Part shown: positions 15,479 to 22,204 of the stretch, one piece after another
How positions within the stretch are numbered: the stretch's first letter is position 1
Layout: the number at the start of each line of letters is the position of its first letter
Source of the DNA: Patescibacteria group bacterium UBA6102
GTDB lineage: Bacteria; Patescibacteriota; Minisyncoccia; Minisyncoccales; UBA5738
Length of the DNA: 30,251 nt
Direction: 5' to 3'
Assembly (NCBI GenBank): GCA_002423555.1
Contig: DIWQ01000046.1
Span: 1 to 30,251, forward strand
Translations under genes and position numbers: made by a program
Notes under the pieces: model-generated
The model's database searches: none
The model's input: the letters and a program-made list of their open reading frames with translations, nothing else
What the model was told of the DNA's origin: nothing

Positions 15479-16015
15479 TCACTCAATGCAACAGTTTATC
15501 GCCCGTTTGACCAGATCGCCGAGCTTTTCCACGAATCCTTGCGGTTTTTTGTCGTTTTTATTGAGGGCCCCGCCGTCAATTTTTTTTATCCCGGCGGCGT
15601 CAACGGCACCCATATTCAATCCCCAAAATAAAGTGTAAAGCTTGAAAGATTTTTCAAAAAAATCATAGGCGCCGTTTTTGTTTAATGCCAACTGCTTGGT
15701 GCCCACTTCCATTAAGCGATAGGACGCCGCCAGCAGGTGTTTTGAAACGCACCAAACTTCGCCTTCCGGGTCTTTGACGATTTTTTTGAGCAATTCTTTG
15801 CGCATTTCGCGCGTTTCGGAAAGCAAATCATAATAATTCTTACTGCCGGTTTTTTCGGCGGTGAAAAAGAAATGTTCCTCAATGCTCACCAAATTCATGA
15901 TCGCAATGACCAGATCCTGATCGCTGGAAAGGTCCATCTTGTCTTTCTTTTTCATCTCGTCGATTTTGGCGACGAATTTATCAAGGTCTTTTATTTGCCC
16001 ATTGGTTGTTTTCAT
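15479..16015 (-). CDS. Hypothetical helical protein, 178 aa
   Basis: I do not recognise the family. The product is predicted to be almost all alpha-helical and soluble. It has a charged N-terminus, a conserved-looking block DLVIAIMNLVSIEEHFFFTAEKTGSK and a C-terminal part with KSFKLYTLFWGLNMG. It ends in a Cys-Cys pair (NCCIE). It starts 4 nt after the stop of the membrane protein gene at 16020-16532, so it is the third gene of a three-gene minus-strand unit with a thioredoxin-fold protein at its head. The context hints at an envelope or redox link, but nothing in the sequence proves it. Its stop abuts that of the convergent gene. Confidence 0.6.
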   Translation of the reverse strand: MKTTNGQIKDLDKFVAKIDEMKKKDKMDLSSDQDLVIAIMNLVSIEEHFFFTAEKTGSKNYYDLLSETREMRKELLKKIVKDPEGEVWCVSKHLLAASYRLMEVGTKQLALNKNGAYDFFEKSFKLYTLFWGLNMGAVDAAGIKKIDGGALNKNDKKPQGFVEKLGDLVKRAINCCIE

Positions 16016-16019
16016 ATTT

Positions 16020-16532
16020 TTAACGCGTTATAAAATAAAATGCCAACGAAAAAAACAAGAGGAAAATAACGGGAAGGGCGATTTTTTCAAAGGGGAAATG
16101 GGCGCGCCCGTTATTGCGCTCTTTCAATGATTCATACAATTTTGCGGCGAAAAAAAACACGGCCGAGCCTTCAATAATTCCCAAAATCAATTTGTCTTGG
16201 GCGCAGGAACGGAGAAAATCAATCGGATGGGCGGTAATTTCAGCGTAATAGAGCGGCACGATCGCCATGGCGTAGCCGGCCAAAATCACGGCGAATTTGG
16301 CGATCGGCGAGTGGATTTTTCTTTTGCCCAGCCAGTCAATGGTCCACAGAGCCAATGAAAGCAAAAACGCGCCCAGCCATAATCCGGTGATCAAGTCGCC
16401 GATGCCCAGCCAGCGCGAAAGCCCGATGCCGGCGCCCACGGCCACGGTGCAAACCGGACAAATCGCTTCGGCTTTTCCCGCCGCCGTTGCCGCGGCAAAA
16501 ATAAAAATAAAAAATGCGCCCTTGTTTTTCAT
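16020..16532 (-). CDS. Membrane protein with N-terminal CPVC motif
   Basis: A 170-residue protein with an N-terminal signal-like helix (FFIFIFAAATAAGKAEA) followed at once by ICPVCTVAVGAG, then about four more hydrophobic segments (about 47-66, 77-97, 113-130, 148-167). A further cysteine is in LRSCAQD. The CPVC pair lies where it should face the outside. The start overlaps by 4 nt (ATGA) with the upstream thioredoxin-fold gene, which carries CPHC, so the two are translationally coupled. A thiol-disulfide relay across the membrane is a reasonable inference. It does not match DsbB, VKOR or CcdA well enough for a family name. Confidence 0.65.
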   Translation of the reverse strand: MKNKGAFFIFIFAAATAAGKAEAICPVCTVAVGAGIGLSRWLGIGDLITGLWLGAFLLSLALWTIDWLGKRKIHSPIAKFAVILAGYAMAIVPLYYAEITAHPIDFLRSCAQDKLILGIIEGSAVFFFAAKLYESLKERNNGRAHFPFEKIALPVIFLLFFSLAFYFITR

Positions 16533-16930
16533 AATGGCGGTTTCGTATCCGCTTGTCTCAGAAAATCAATGATGGTTTGGTCGCCCGAATGGCATTTTTG
16601 CGTTTTGGCGTCCCAGAGCATCGGCACGCCCAAATTGTCCGAACCAAGGCCGCAACTCTTGGCGGTCCGGATGAATTCGTCTTGATTTGTCCGGTCGCTT
16701 GAAACCTCTTTTTGTTCAATCCGCAATTTTTCGGCCAAACCATTTTCGGCGATGTAATTTTCAACGGTTTTGCAATGAGGGCAAGAATTTCCGTAATACA
16801 GAATCATTTGCGCGGCGGGGTTGCCGTTGTTCGTTTCCGCGGTTTTTATTTTTGGCAATTCCATCATTAAAAACGCCGAGGCCGATGCCAACAAAATTGC
16901 GGCAGTTGCCAGTTTTTTGGTTGTGTTCAT
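16529..16930 (-). CDS. Membrane-anchored thioredoxin/glutaredoxin-fold protein
   Basis: A 133-residue protein with an N-terminal helix (about 6-24, LATAAILLASASAFLMMELP) that can act as signal or anchor, then a small thioredoxin-fold domain. MILYYGNSCPHCKTVENYI supplies the first strand and the CPHC redox pair, and GVPMLWD holds the cis-Pro position. It should act outside the cytoplasm. ATG 16930 gives the signal-like N-terminus; the frame stays open for 43 codons upstream, but that stretch crosses a promoter and a palindromic element. Its stop overlaps the start of the CPVC membrane protein by 4 nt. An extended -10 element (TGCTACAAT) lies at 16975-16967, with a possible -35 inside the arm of the 181-bp palindrome. 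Confidence 0.8.
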   Translation of the reverse strand: MNTTKKLATAAILLASASAFLMMELPKIKTAETNNGNPAAQMILYYGNSCPHCKTVENYIAENGLAEKLRIEQKEVSSDRTNQDEFIRTAKSCGLGSDNLGVPMLWDAKTQKCHSGDQTIIDFLRQADTKPPL

Positions 16931-16966
16931 ATAGCAAGCGTCATTAATCCGAAGTCCGACAGCTAC

Positions 16967-16996
16967 ATTGTAGCATAAGGCGCCTTCCACAAATAA
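16967..16996 (-). promoter_or_regulatory. Candidate promoter of the thioredoxin-fold gene
   Basis: On the minus strand TGCTACAAT is an extended -10 element (16975-16967), with TTATTT as a weak -35 18 bp further upstream (16996-16991). The -35 falls inside the left arm of the 181-bp palindrome. A small palindrome GCTAC-ATT-GTAGC overlaps the -10. Confidence 0.45.
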
Positions 16997-17158
16997 CTTC
17001 CACACCATACCCACATCTTTTCCCCATATTTCAAATTTCTTCGGGCGCAATATTTTCAATGTAGCGAGAGGCTACATCTCAAATATTGCTTGGTCAGAAA
17101 TTTGAAATCTGAGCCAAACCTGCGGGCAATATATGGAAGTTATTTGTGGAAGGCGCCT
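16978..17158. repeat. 181-bp long palindromic element, MITE-like
   Basis: Perfect 25-bp terminal inverted repeats (16978-17002 and 17134-17158) begin AGGCGCCTTCCACAAATAAC. Three inner pairs share the same centre near 17068: 13 bp ATTTCAAATTTCT (17028-17040 with 17096-17108), 9 bp GCAATATTT (17047-17055 with 17081-17089), and 7 bp ATGTAGC (17059-17065 with 17071-17077) around a GAGAG loop. The whole element folds as one hairpin without indels between the arms. It has no gene. Confidence 0.85.
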
Positions 17159-17162
17159 AATC

Positions 17163-17290
17163 ATAAATTTTGAAAAGTTGCGGCAGTGGAAAAAGATTGC
17201 GCTGGCGGAGAAGAAGAGGGGCAATAGAAGTGCGTCTGGCATCGGGGCGAATTTGCCGAAGAGGTGAAAAATTTGGATTTAAAAACTGAT
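17163..17290 (+). pseudogene. Shortened duplicate of the 3' end of the 14729-15478 gene
   Basis: The stretch resembles 15290-15470: AATAGAAGTGCG, CTGGCATCGGG and then GCGAATTTGCCGAAGAGGTG recur in order. About 55 bp are missing between the last two blocks. The junction carries CGGG, present at both sides in the intact gene, so a short-homology deletion is likely. Not translated in any sensible frame. Confidence 0.75.
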
Positions 17291-17307
17291 ATGCGGGGGA
17301 GCGAGAG

Positions 17308-17335
17308 TTGACAAGTCGCGGTTTTTGGTTAGGAT
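17308..17335 (+). promoter_or_regulatory. Promoter of the 17395-17937 gene
   Basis: TTGACA (17308-17313) and TAGGAT (17330-17335) with a 16-bp spacer. The expected transcript start near 17342 excludes an upstream TTG start for the gene and supports ATG 17395. Confidence 0.65.
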
Positions 17336-17394
17336 GGTTCCAAAGCGCCGATGGGTGCTGTGTTCTTAATATAGCCATTAAAGAGGGATCAACG

Positions 17395-17937
17395 ATGGAA
17401 GATAAGGAATATAATAACACTGTTAAGTTGGCGCAGGCAATTATGCCGGCGCTGGTGTGGAAGAGCGCAAAAGATGAACTTTGCCCAGTTAATTCTCACA
17501 GAGCTTCGGTGGCGTTCCTTTGTGCGATCACTGCGGCGATTGAAAATAAATATCCGCATTGGAACGAAGCATTTTTTAGTAGCTTCAACAGTTATTTTGC
17601 GGAAAGTTATGCGGCATTTGAATCTGCTCGCCGGCGGATAGGCGATAATAATCCGCTTGATGCTGAATTTATGAAGGCGGTAAAGTACCTCTTTGAACCG
17701 CAAGATTTGCATTATAGTGCCTGTCCTGTGAGCACTATTTTTGCTGAGGTATGGGGCAGGGGTCTCGTGGGGCATAAATATGCGGACATAGATACCGGAG
17801 TTGTATGCCATATCCGGCGATCAATTCTGGAGCATGGAGAGAAATCTTACAGCCAATTGCCGCCTTACTTGCAACAATCAATTGATATTGTTGCGAAATA
17901 TGTTCCTGAGATGTTGCGGCAAGTTATTGAGACGTAG
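17395..17937 (+). CDS. Hypothetical protein, 180 aa
   Basis: No family recognised. The product is soluble and mostly helical, with MPALVWKSAKDELCPVNSHR near the N-terminus, a middle part rich in aromatic residues (YPHWNEAFFSSFNSYFAESY) and several Cys and His. ATG 17395 is preceded by AGAGGGA at about 7 nt, a fair Shine-Dalgarno, and by a good promoter at 17308-17335. It stands alone between the palindromic element with duplicated remnant and the next gene. Position next to a rearranged stretch makes recent acquisition possible. Confidence 0.6.
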   Translation: MEDKEYNNTVKLAQAIMPALVWKSAKDELCPVNSHRASVAFLCAITAAIENKYPHWNEAFFSSFNSYFAESYAAFESARRRIGDNNPLDAEFMKAVKYLFEPQDLHYSACPVSTIFAEVWGRGLVGHKYADIDTGVVCHIRRSILEHGEKSYSQLPPYLQQSIDIVAKYVPEMLRQVIET

Positions 17938-18012
17938 CAAAACATTGCTCGTCTCCTTTTATTTTTATAGGGTGATTTATTATTTTTGAAGATTTTTGGT
18001 ATTCTGGAGAAT

Positions 18013-18729
18013 ATGGATGCCAATTTTTTTTTGAGATCTATCGTTTTGGCGGCGCTGTTGTTCGTTTTGGCGGCGCCGGCCGGCGCGCATCTGCCGCGGA
18101 TGGAAGGGGCGAACGCCGAAATTAAAATTGAAAGGCCGGAAATTTCCCAGGCGTTCTATGGCTGGCTGGAAGGGAAGCCCGCGATTTATTCAATCAACGC
18201 GAAAGCGCCGTTTTTGCTTTATGTCGGATTACTGTCGCCGCGAGTGGAATTTTTGCGCACCGATTTTTCGGCGGTGATCCGCAAAGACGGTGGATTGTTT
18301 TCCCGCGTTTCGGCGGAAGATTCTTTGTGGCCGGTTGTCTACGAGCCGTTTGCTAATGATTACTATGCCAAAGGTCCGGAATGGGAGCAAAAGGTTCCCG
18401 CCGGAAAATATGAAATTGAAATTTCCAATTCCGGCAACAGCGGCAGTTATTCTCTGGCGATCGGCAAAACCGAAGATCTGTCTTTGGGCGGTTTTTTGCG
18501 CACGCTGGCGGTTCTGCCGCACGTCAAGGAAAAATTTTTCGGCGTGCCCTGGTGGCAGGCCTATAACAATCTCATCGGCGTGGCGGCGCTCATTTTCCTG
18601 GCGGCGTTGCTGATCGCGGTGTATTTCGCGGCGTCGTTTTTCAAAAACCGGCGCTTGAAAAATAAATTGGACGAACAATATGCCAAACACTTTGCCGACC
18701 GGGACGCTGGGGGAGCGGCTGGCGGCTGA
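18013..18729 (+). CDS. Exported or membrane-anchored hypothetical protein
   Basis: A 238-residue protein with a clear signal peptide (FFLRSIVLAALLFVLAAPAGAH), an extracytoplasmic beta-rich domain (about 28-175, including PAGKYEIEISNSGNSGSYSL, reminiscent of a small jelly-roll) and a C-terminal membrane helix (about 194-217) followed by a basic tail. This is the layout of a type I membrane protein. No named family was recognised. ATG 18013 is preceded by CTGGAGA, a usable Shine-Dalgarno; a TTG start 27 nt upstream is less likely. Its 3' end overlaps the next gene, a YraN homologue, by 50 bp in another frame, so the two are probably co-transcribed. Confidence 0.7.
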   Translation: MDANFFLRSIVLAALLFVLAAPAGAHLPRMEGANAEIKIERPEISQAFYGWLEGKPAIYSINAKAPFLLYVGLLSPRVEFLRTDFSAVIRKDGGLFSRVSAEDSLWPVVYEPFANDYYAKGPEWEQKVPAGKYEIEISNSGNSGSYSLAIGKTEDLSLGGFLRTLAVLPHVKEKFFGVPWWQAYNNLIGVAALIFLAALLIAVYFAASFFKNRRLKNKLDEQYAKHFADRDAGGAAGG

Positions 18730-19096
18730 TTATTTAAAAAGCCGGGGCTACCGAATTTTAGGGCGGAATTTTTTCTTGCGCGCTTTGGGCGGGCCAAAAA
18801 TCGCCGAAGTGGACATTATTGCCGAAAAGAGCGGTATTTTTGTTTTTGCGGAGGTGAAGACCATCAAGGCCAATTCCAAATATTTGGCGCAGGATAAGGT
18901 AAACGAAACAAAAAAATGGAAGATTGCCAAAGCCGCGGAAATGTGGCTGATAAAAAACAAGGTGCCGCTTGACGTCAAATGGCAAATTGACGTGATCGCC
19001 GTGGAACTCTTGCCCGATGACCGCCCAAAAATCTTCCAAAAAATCCTCGGCCCCCGCTTCAAACTTTCCCACTTTGAAAACGTCTCTCGCTATTGA
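18680..19096 (+). CDS. yraN: YraN/UPF0102 family endonuclease-like protein
   Basis: A 138-residue protein of the widespread UPF0102 family, with a restriction-endonuclase-like fold and unknown role. Typical motifs are present: GERLAADYLKSRGYRILGRN at the N-terminus, AEVDIIAE with the catalytic-type Asp, and VFAEVKT, the ExK of the PD-(D/E)xK site. WQIDVIAVEL in the C-terminal half is also typical. Length is slightly above the usual 115-130 residues. It overlaps the upstream gene by 50 bp. The family often sits next to rnhB or DNA-processing genes in other bacteria; here it does not. Confidence 0.88.
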   Translation: MPNTLPTGTLGERLAADYLKSRGYRILGRNFFLRALGGPKIAEVDIIAEKSGIFVFAEVKTIKANSKYLAQDKVNETKKWKIAKAAEMWLIKNKVPLDVKWQIDVIAVELLPDDRPKIFQKILGPRFKLSHFENVSRY

Positions 19097-19151
19097 CAAG
19101 GCGTCGGACGGTGTTATTTTAAATTTATGGAGTATATTCCATAAATTTAAA
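19093..19151 (+). promoter_or_regulatory. Promoter with 34-bp palindrome for the second DUF4143-type ATPase
   Basis: TTGACA (19093-19098) and TATTTT (19115-19120), 16-bp spacer. Overlapping and following the -10 is a palindrome with perfect 14-bp arms TTTAAATTTATGGA (19118-19131) and TCCATAAATTTAAA (19138-19151) around GTATAT, nearly symmetric itself. The layout, strong -35 then palindrome up to the gene start, repeats that of the first DUF4143-type gene but the sequence is different. Confidence 0.7.
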
Positions 19152-19174
19152 TTTTGGCAAAAATTGCTGATTTT

Positions 19175-20299
19175 ATGCTTAAAATCAAACGTTATTTGGA
19201 AGAAAAAATTTTGGGAAACCTTGATAAAAGGAAAATTTTGATTATTTATGGCGCTCGCCAAACCGGCAAAACCACGTTGGTGAAAATGATTTTGGAAAAA
19301 TTCAAAAATACGATCTATTTAAACGGGGATATGTCTGATGACCGCGATCGGTTGAAAGAAGCCACGCGAACGATGGTGGCGCAATTTGAAAAATATGAAT
19401 TGATGGTAATTGACGAGGCGCAAAGAATTGAAAATATCGGCATCAAGTTGAAGGTGATTTTTGATAATTTGCCGAATCTGAAAATAATTGCCACCGGATC
19501 GTCAGCATTTGAGCTTTCCAACACCATTAATGAGCCCCTCACCGGAAGATATTTTTCATTCACGATGTATCCGTTATCTTTTGCCGAAGCTCAAAGCGCG
19601 GGTAAATTCAATCTTGAAAGTGCGTTGGTTTTCGGGTCATACCCGGAAGTGATGGTGTCGCCGGACAAAAAAATCAAAGAGGCAATCATTAAAAATATCG
19701 CGTCAAATTATCTTTTCAAGGATGTTTTAAACATTGAATACATCAAAAACGCCCGCTCGTTGGAAAACTTGTTAAAGGCGACGGCATTGCAAATCGGCGG
19801 GCAAGTTTCCACCACTGAATTGGCCGATACGTTGGATATGGATGCCAAAACCGTTCTGAATTATCTGGATATTTTGCGTAAATTAAATATTATCTTTCCT
19901 TTGCCGCCCTATTTTACCAACAAGCGCAAATCGATTTCCAAGATGAGAAAATATTTTTTCTGCGACTTGGGAGTTCGCAACGCAGTGATTGGCGATTTCA
20001 GTTCGCTTGAGCATCGCGGCGATGTCGGTCAGCTTTGGGAAAATTTTTGTTTGGTTGAGCGAATGAAGAGAAATGATGCGCTGTCGCGCGATCCGGAATA
20101 TTATTTTTGGCGCTCTTATCAAGGCGAAGAAATTGATCTGATTGAAAGCGAAAACCGCGTTTTGAGCGGCTATGAATTCAAATGGGGCAAAAAACTGGCC
20201 TTGCCCAAAATCCAGAAAATATTTACCGACGACTTGTGCGGCCAAGGCGAATTGCAAGTCATATCAAAACATAATTTTGAACAATTTCTGGGAATTTGA
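19175..20299 (+). CDS. AAA ATPase with DUF4143-like nuclease-fold C-terminus
   Basis: A 374-residue member of the same broad family as the first gene of the window. Walker A GARQTGKTT is near residues 24-32. Walker B LMVIDEAQRI, sensor region IIATGSSAFEL, then LTGRYFSFTMYPLSF, FGSYPEVM and YLFKDVLNIEYIKN follow in family order. A winged-helix-like part (TTELADTLDMDAKTVLNYL) precedes the C-terminal domain with YYFWRSYQGEEIDLIE and YEFKWGKK, a good match to a PD-(D/E)xK active site. ATG 19175 gives a normal N-terminus (MLKIKRYLEEKI); a TTG at 19154 just after the palindrome is also possible. The gene lies between two unrelated 34-bp palindromes. Family function is unknown. Confidence 0.88.
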   Translation: MLKIKRYLEEKILGNLDKRKILIIYGARQTGKTTLVKMILEKFKNTIYLNGDMSDDRDRLKEATRTMVAQFEKYELMVIDEAQRIENIGIKLKVIFDNLPNLKIIATGSSAFELSNTINEPLTGRYFSFTMYPLSFAEAQSAGKFNLESALVFGSYPEVMVSPDKKIKEAIIKNIASNYLFKDVLNIEYIKNARSLENLLKATALQIGGQVSTTELADTLDMDAKTVLNYLDILRKLNIIFPLPPYFTNKRKSISKMRKYFFCDLGVRNAVIGDFSSLEHRGDVGQLWENFCLVERMKRNDALSRDPEYYFWRSYQGEEIDLIESENRVLSGYEFKWGKKLALPKIQKIFTDDLCGQGELQVISKHNFEQFLGI

Positions 20300-20340
20300 C
20301 TGTTTTTGCAAATATGGTTCTCTCGATTTGAAAATATATG

Positions 20341-20374
20341 AGACCTACTGCGTAAATATTTACGCAGTAGGTCT
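20341..20374. repeat. Perfect 34-bp palindrome
   Basis: AGACCTACTGCGTAAAT is followed directly by its exact reverse complement, with no spacer. It lies between the convergent ATPase and PHP genes. It lacks a T-run directly after either arm, so a plain terminator is not certain. Confidence 0.85.
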
Positions 20375-20400
20375 ATGGTAAAAAATTTTCAATCACATAA

Positions 20401-21114
20401 TCACATATTGAGAGCCTTAAGCTTGGCAAGAGAGCGGAAGGAATGGTCAAGGGCTTTGGAGAGAAAGGGTTGGCGGCGGCCGGCGGTTTTGCCGGTTTTT
20501 TCTTTGATGGCGGCAATAATTTGGCCGGGCGTCAAATTCGGCAACCAGTCAAGCGACAATTCCAGCCAAACGGTGCCGACAAAGCGATTGGCAAAGTGGG
20601 CATCGGATCCGGCGGTGAACGGCAAGTTATGCTTTCGCGCGAAATCTTCGGCTTTTTCATTGCCGGAAAATACCGAGCCGTTGAGAATTTCAACGCCGTC
20701 AAATTGCCCGAGATAGTTTGACAGATTTTCCTTGAAGCCGCAAAACGAACCGAACGGGTGGGCGATGATCGCCAGTCCGTTTTGGTCTTTGATCCTTTTT
20801 AATGTTTCGCCGGCAGGTAAATGGTCAGGGATTGGTTCTTTTATGTTCAACGCCAGAATGTCGCCCTGTTTTGATTTCACTTCTTCTGATATAATGACAA
20901 GAATCGGCAGGTTCTTTTTTTTGGCGTATTCGGCGGCTTCAAGCGATCCCTTGACATTGCCGTGATCGGCGACGGCAATGCATTGGATGCCGCGCGCCAA
21001 TGCTAAGTCAGCGATTTTTTCCGGATCGGCCAAGCTGTCAAACGAATATTTGCTGTGGATGTGCAGGTCGCATTTGATCATCGGTTCGTTGATTGCAATT
21101 TGAAATTCTATCAT
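20401..21114 (-). CDS. PHP-domain phosphoesterase-like protein
   Basis: A 237-residue protein of the polymerase-and-histidinol-phosphatase (PHP) superfamily, metal-dependent phosphoesterases. Metal-ligand motifs are in order: CDLHIHSKYSFDS, AVADHGNVKGSLEA, ILVIISEEVKSKQG (Glu), IIAHPFG and AGSDAHFANRFVG. The fold covers the whole protein, as in the small TrpH-like members that act on nucleotides or oligonucleotides. Starts at 21114 (MIEFQI) and 21081 (MIKCDLHIHS) are both possible; the second begins at the first motif. Much longer upstream frames are a chance overlap with the divergent gene. Convergent with the ATPase across the 34-bp palindrome. Confidence 0.85.
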   Translation of the reverse strand: MIEFQIAINEPMIKCDLHIHSKYSFDSLADPEKIADLALARGIQCIAVADHGNVKGSLEAAEYAKKKNLPILVIISEEVKSKQGDILALNIKEPIPDHLPAGETLKRIKDQNGLAIIAHPFGSFCGFKENLSNYLGQFDGVEILNGSVFSGNEKAEDFARKHNLPFTAGSDAHFANRFVGTVWLELSLDWLPNLTPGQIIAAIKEKTGKTAGRRQPFLSKALDHSFRSLAKLKALNM

Positions 21115-21141
21115 AATAACGCGGATAATAACAGAGCGAGC

Positions 21142-21714
21142 ATGGAGGTTGATATAATTTTTTTCGTATCGTGCATATATTTCTTTTTGCCGGCGTATTT
21201 TGCCAATATGACGCCGCCTTTGGTTAGAAACGCCAAAGTGTTTGATTTTTTGGCAAAGCCGGTTGATTTGGGTAAAAGCTGGCGCGGGAAGCGGATTTTC
21301 GGCGGCCACAAAACCTGGCGGGGGGTGGTGTGCGCCATTGCCGTGGGAATGGGGACGGCGCTTTTGCAGTGGTGGCTTTATCAGTTTCCCTGGGCCACCG
21401 AACTTTCTCTTTTGGATTATAAATCGGTTAATCTTTGGGTGTTTTCGCTGTTGTTCGCCGGCGGCGCGGTGGCGGGGGATTTGGCCGCGGCGTTTGTCAA
21501 ACGGCGGCTCAACCTGCCTCCCGGCGCGCCCTTTATGCCTTGGGACCAAACCAATTATGTCATCGGCAGTTTCATTTTTTTGGGGGCCTATGTGAGCAAA
21601 TATCTTGCCGGCGATCTGCTGGTGTGGGCGACGATTTTTGTGATGACCTTCTTTTTGCATTTGCTGTTTAACCGGTTTGGCTATGATATCGGCCTGCACA
21701 AAGCAAAATGGTGA
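21142..21714 (+). CDS. CDP-archaeol synthase (CarS)-like membrane protein
   Basis: A 190-residue integral membrane protein with about five hydrophobic segments. It carries LGKSWRGKRIFGGHKTWRG, the most conserved block of the CarS/DUF46 family, and FMPWDQTNYVIGSF, resembling the Asp-containing motif of CDP-alcohol-forming enzymes. In archaea CarS joins CTP to unsaturated archaetidic acid; bacterial homologues are frequent in CPR, where the substrate is not settled. ATG 21142 has GAGCGAG upstream; the frame is open earlier but enters the divergent PHP gene. It is followed 10 nt later by another membrane protein gene. The assignment to the superfamily is good, the reaction is uncertain. Confidence 0.8.
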   Translation: MEVDIIFFVSCIYFFLPAYFANMTPPLVRNAKVFDFLAKPVDLGKSWRGKRIFGGHKTWRGVVCAIAVGMGTALLQWWLYQFPWATELSLLDYKSVNLWVFSLLFAGGAVAGDLAAAFVKRRLNLPPGAPFMPWDQTNYVIGSFIFLGAYVSKYLAGDLLVWATIFVMTFFLHLLFNRFGYDIGLHKAKW

Positions 21715-21724
21715 CACAATTGCG

Positions 21725-22204
21725 ATGATACAGGAATTTGTTGAAAATTTTTTCCGCCAAGCGCCGGGATTGATGTTTGAATTGGCATCGGCGGCGATCA
21801 TTCTTCTTTTCGGCGGTTATTTTGCCCAAGCCATCGGCGCGGCGGCGGACGATCTTTTGGCGCATGCCAAAATTGTGTCCGTTGCCGGCAAATCAAAACC
21901 GCTAAAAACCGTCATTAAAAAGAAGATCGCGGGCAGGGTGTTGAAATTTTGGATACTGGTCATTTTCGCAATGATGAGCGCCAAAATTATGGGCGTGGAA
22001 GCCGTTGCCGGATTTCTGGGAAAAATCGCACTGGCCGGAATTTGCCTTTTTGCCGCGGCTTTTGTTTATTTCGCGGCAGTTATTGCAGTAAATCTTTGGC
22101 GGTCAAAATCTTCACGTGCCAAAATTACTGCCGGGAAATTTGCCGATAAAATTAAAAAAAAGGCAAAATGTTTGAAAGAAACCTTTAAATCGTTGTCCAT
22201 ATGA
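21725..22204 (+). CDS. Membrane protein with conserved-TM-helix-like repeat
   Basis: A 159-residue protein with three hydrophobic segments (about 17-38, 76-92 and 100-125), separated by a basic cytoplasmic-type loop (KSKPLKTVIKKKIAGRV), and a Lys-rich C-terminus. The pattern APGLMFELASAAIILLFGGYFAQAI resembles the conserved TM helix repeat found before MscS-like channels, but no channel domain follows. ATG 21725 is chosen because it leaves the preceding gene; an in-frame ATG at 21677 lies inside that gene. Its stop overlaps the start of the kinase gene (ATGA), so the pair is coupled in translation. Function unknown. Confidence 0.65.
   Translation: MIQEFVENFFRQAPGLMFELASAAIILLFGGYFAQAIGAAADDLLAHAKIVSVAGKSKPLKTVIKKKIAGRVLKFWILVIFAMMSAKIMGVEAVAGFLGKIALAGICLFAAAFVYFAAVIAVNLWRSKSSRAKITAGKFADKIKKKAKCLKETFKSLSI

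Noticed and set aside
14729..15482. Minus-strand frame of 260 codons opposite the DUF5343-like gene
   Set aside because: It is very rich in Pro and Arg, as expected for the antisense of a GC-rich Ala/Gly gene. The plus-strand frame has a coherent domain pattern.
21115..21801. Long N-terminal extension of the PHP protein on the minus strand
   Set aside because: The frame is open by chance opposite the CarS-like and following gene. The PHP fold starts at 21114 or 21081, and the extension is Lys/Arg/Pro-rich without domain features.
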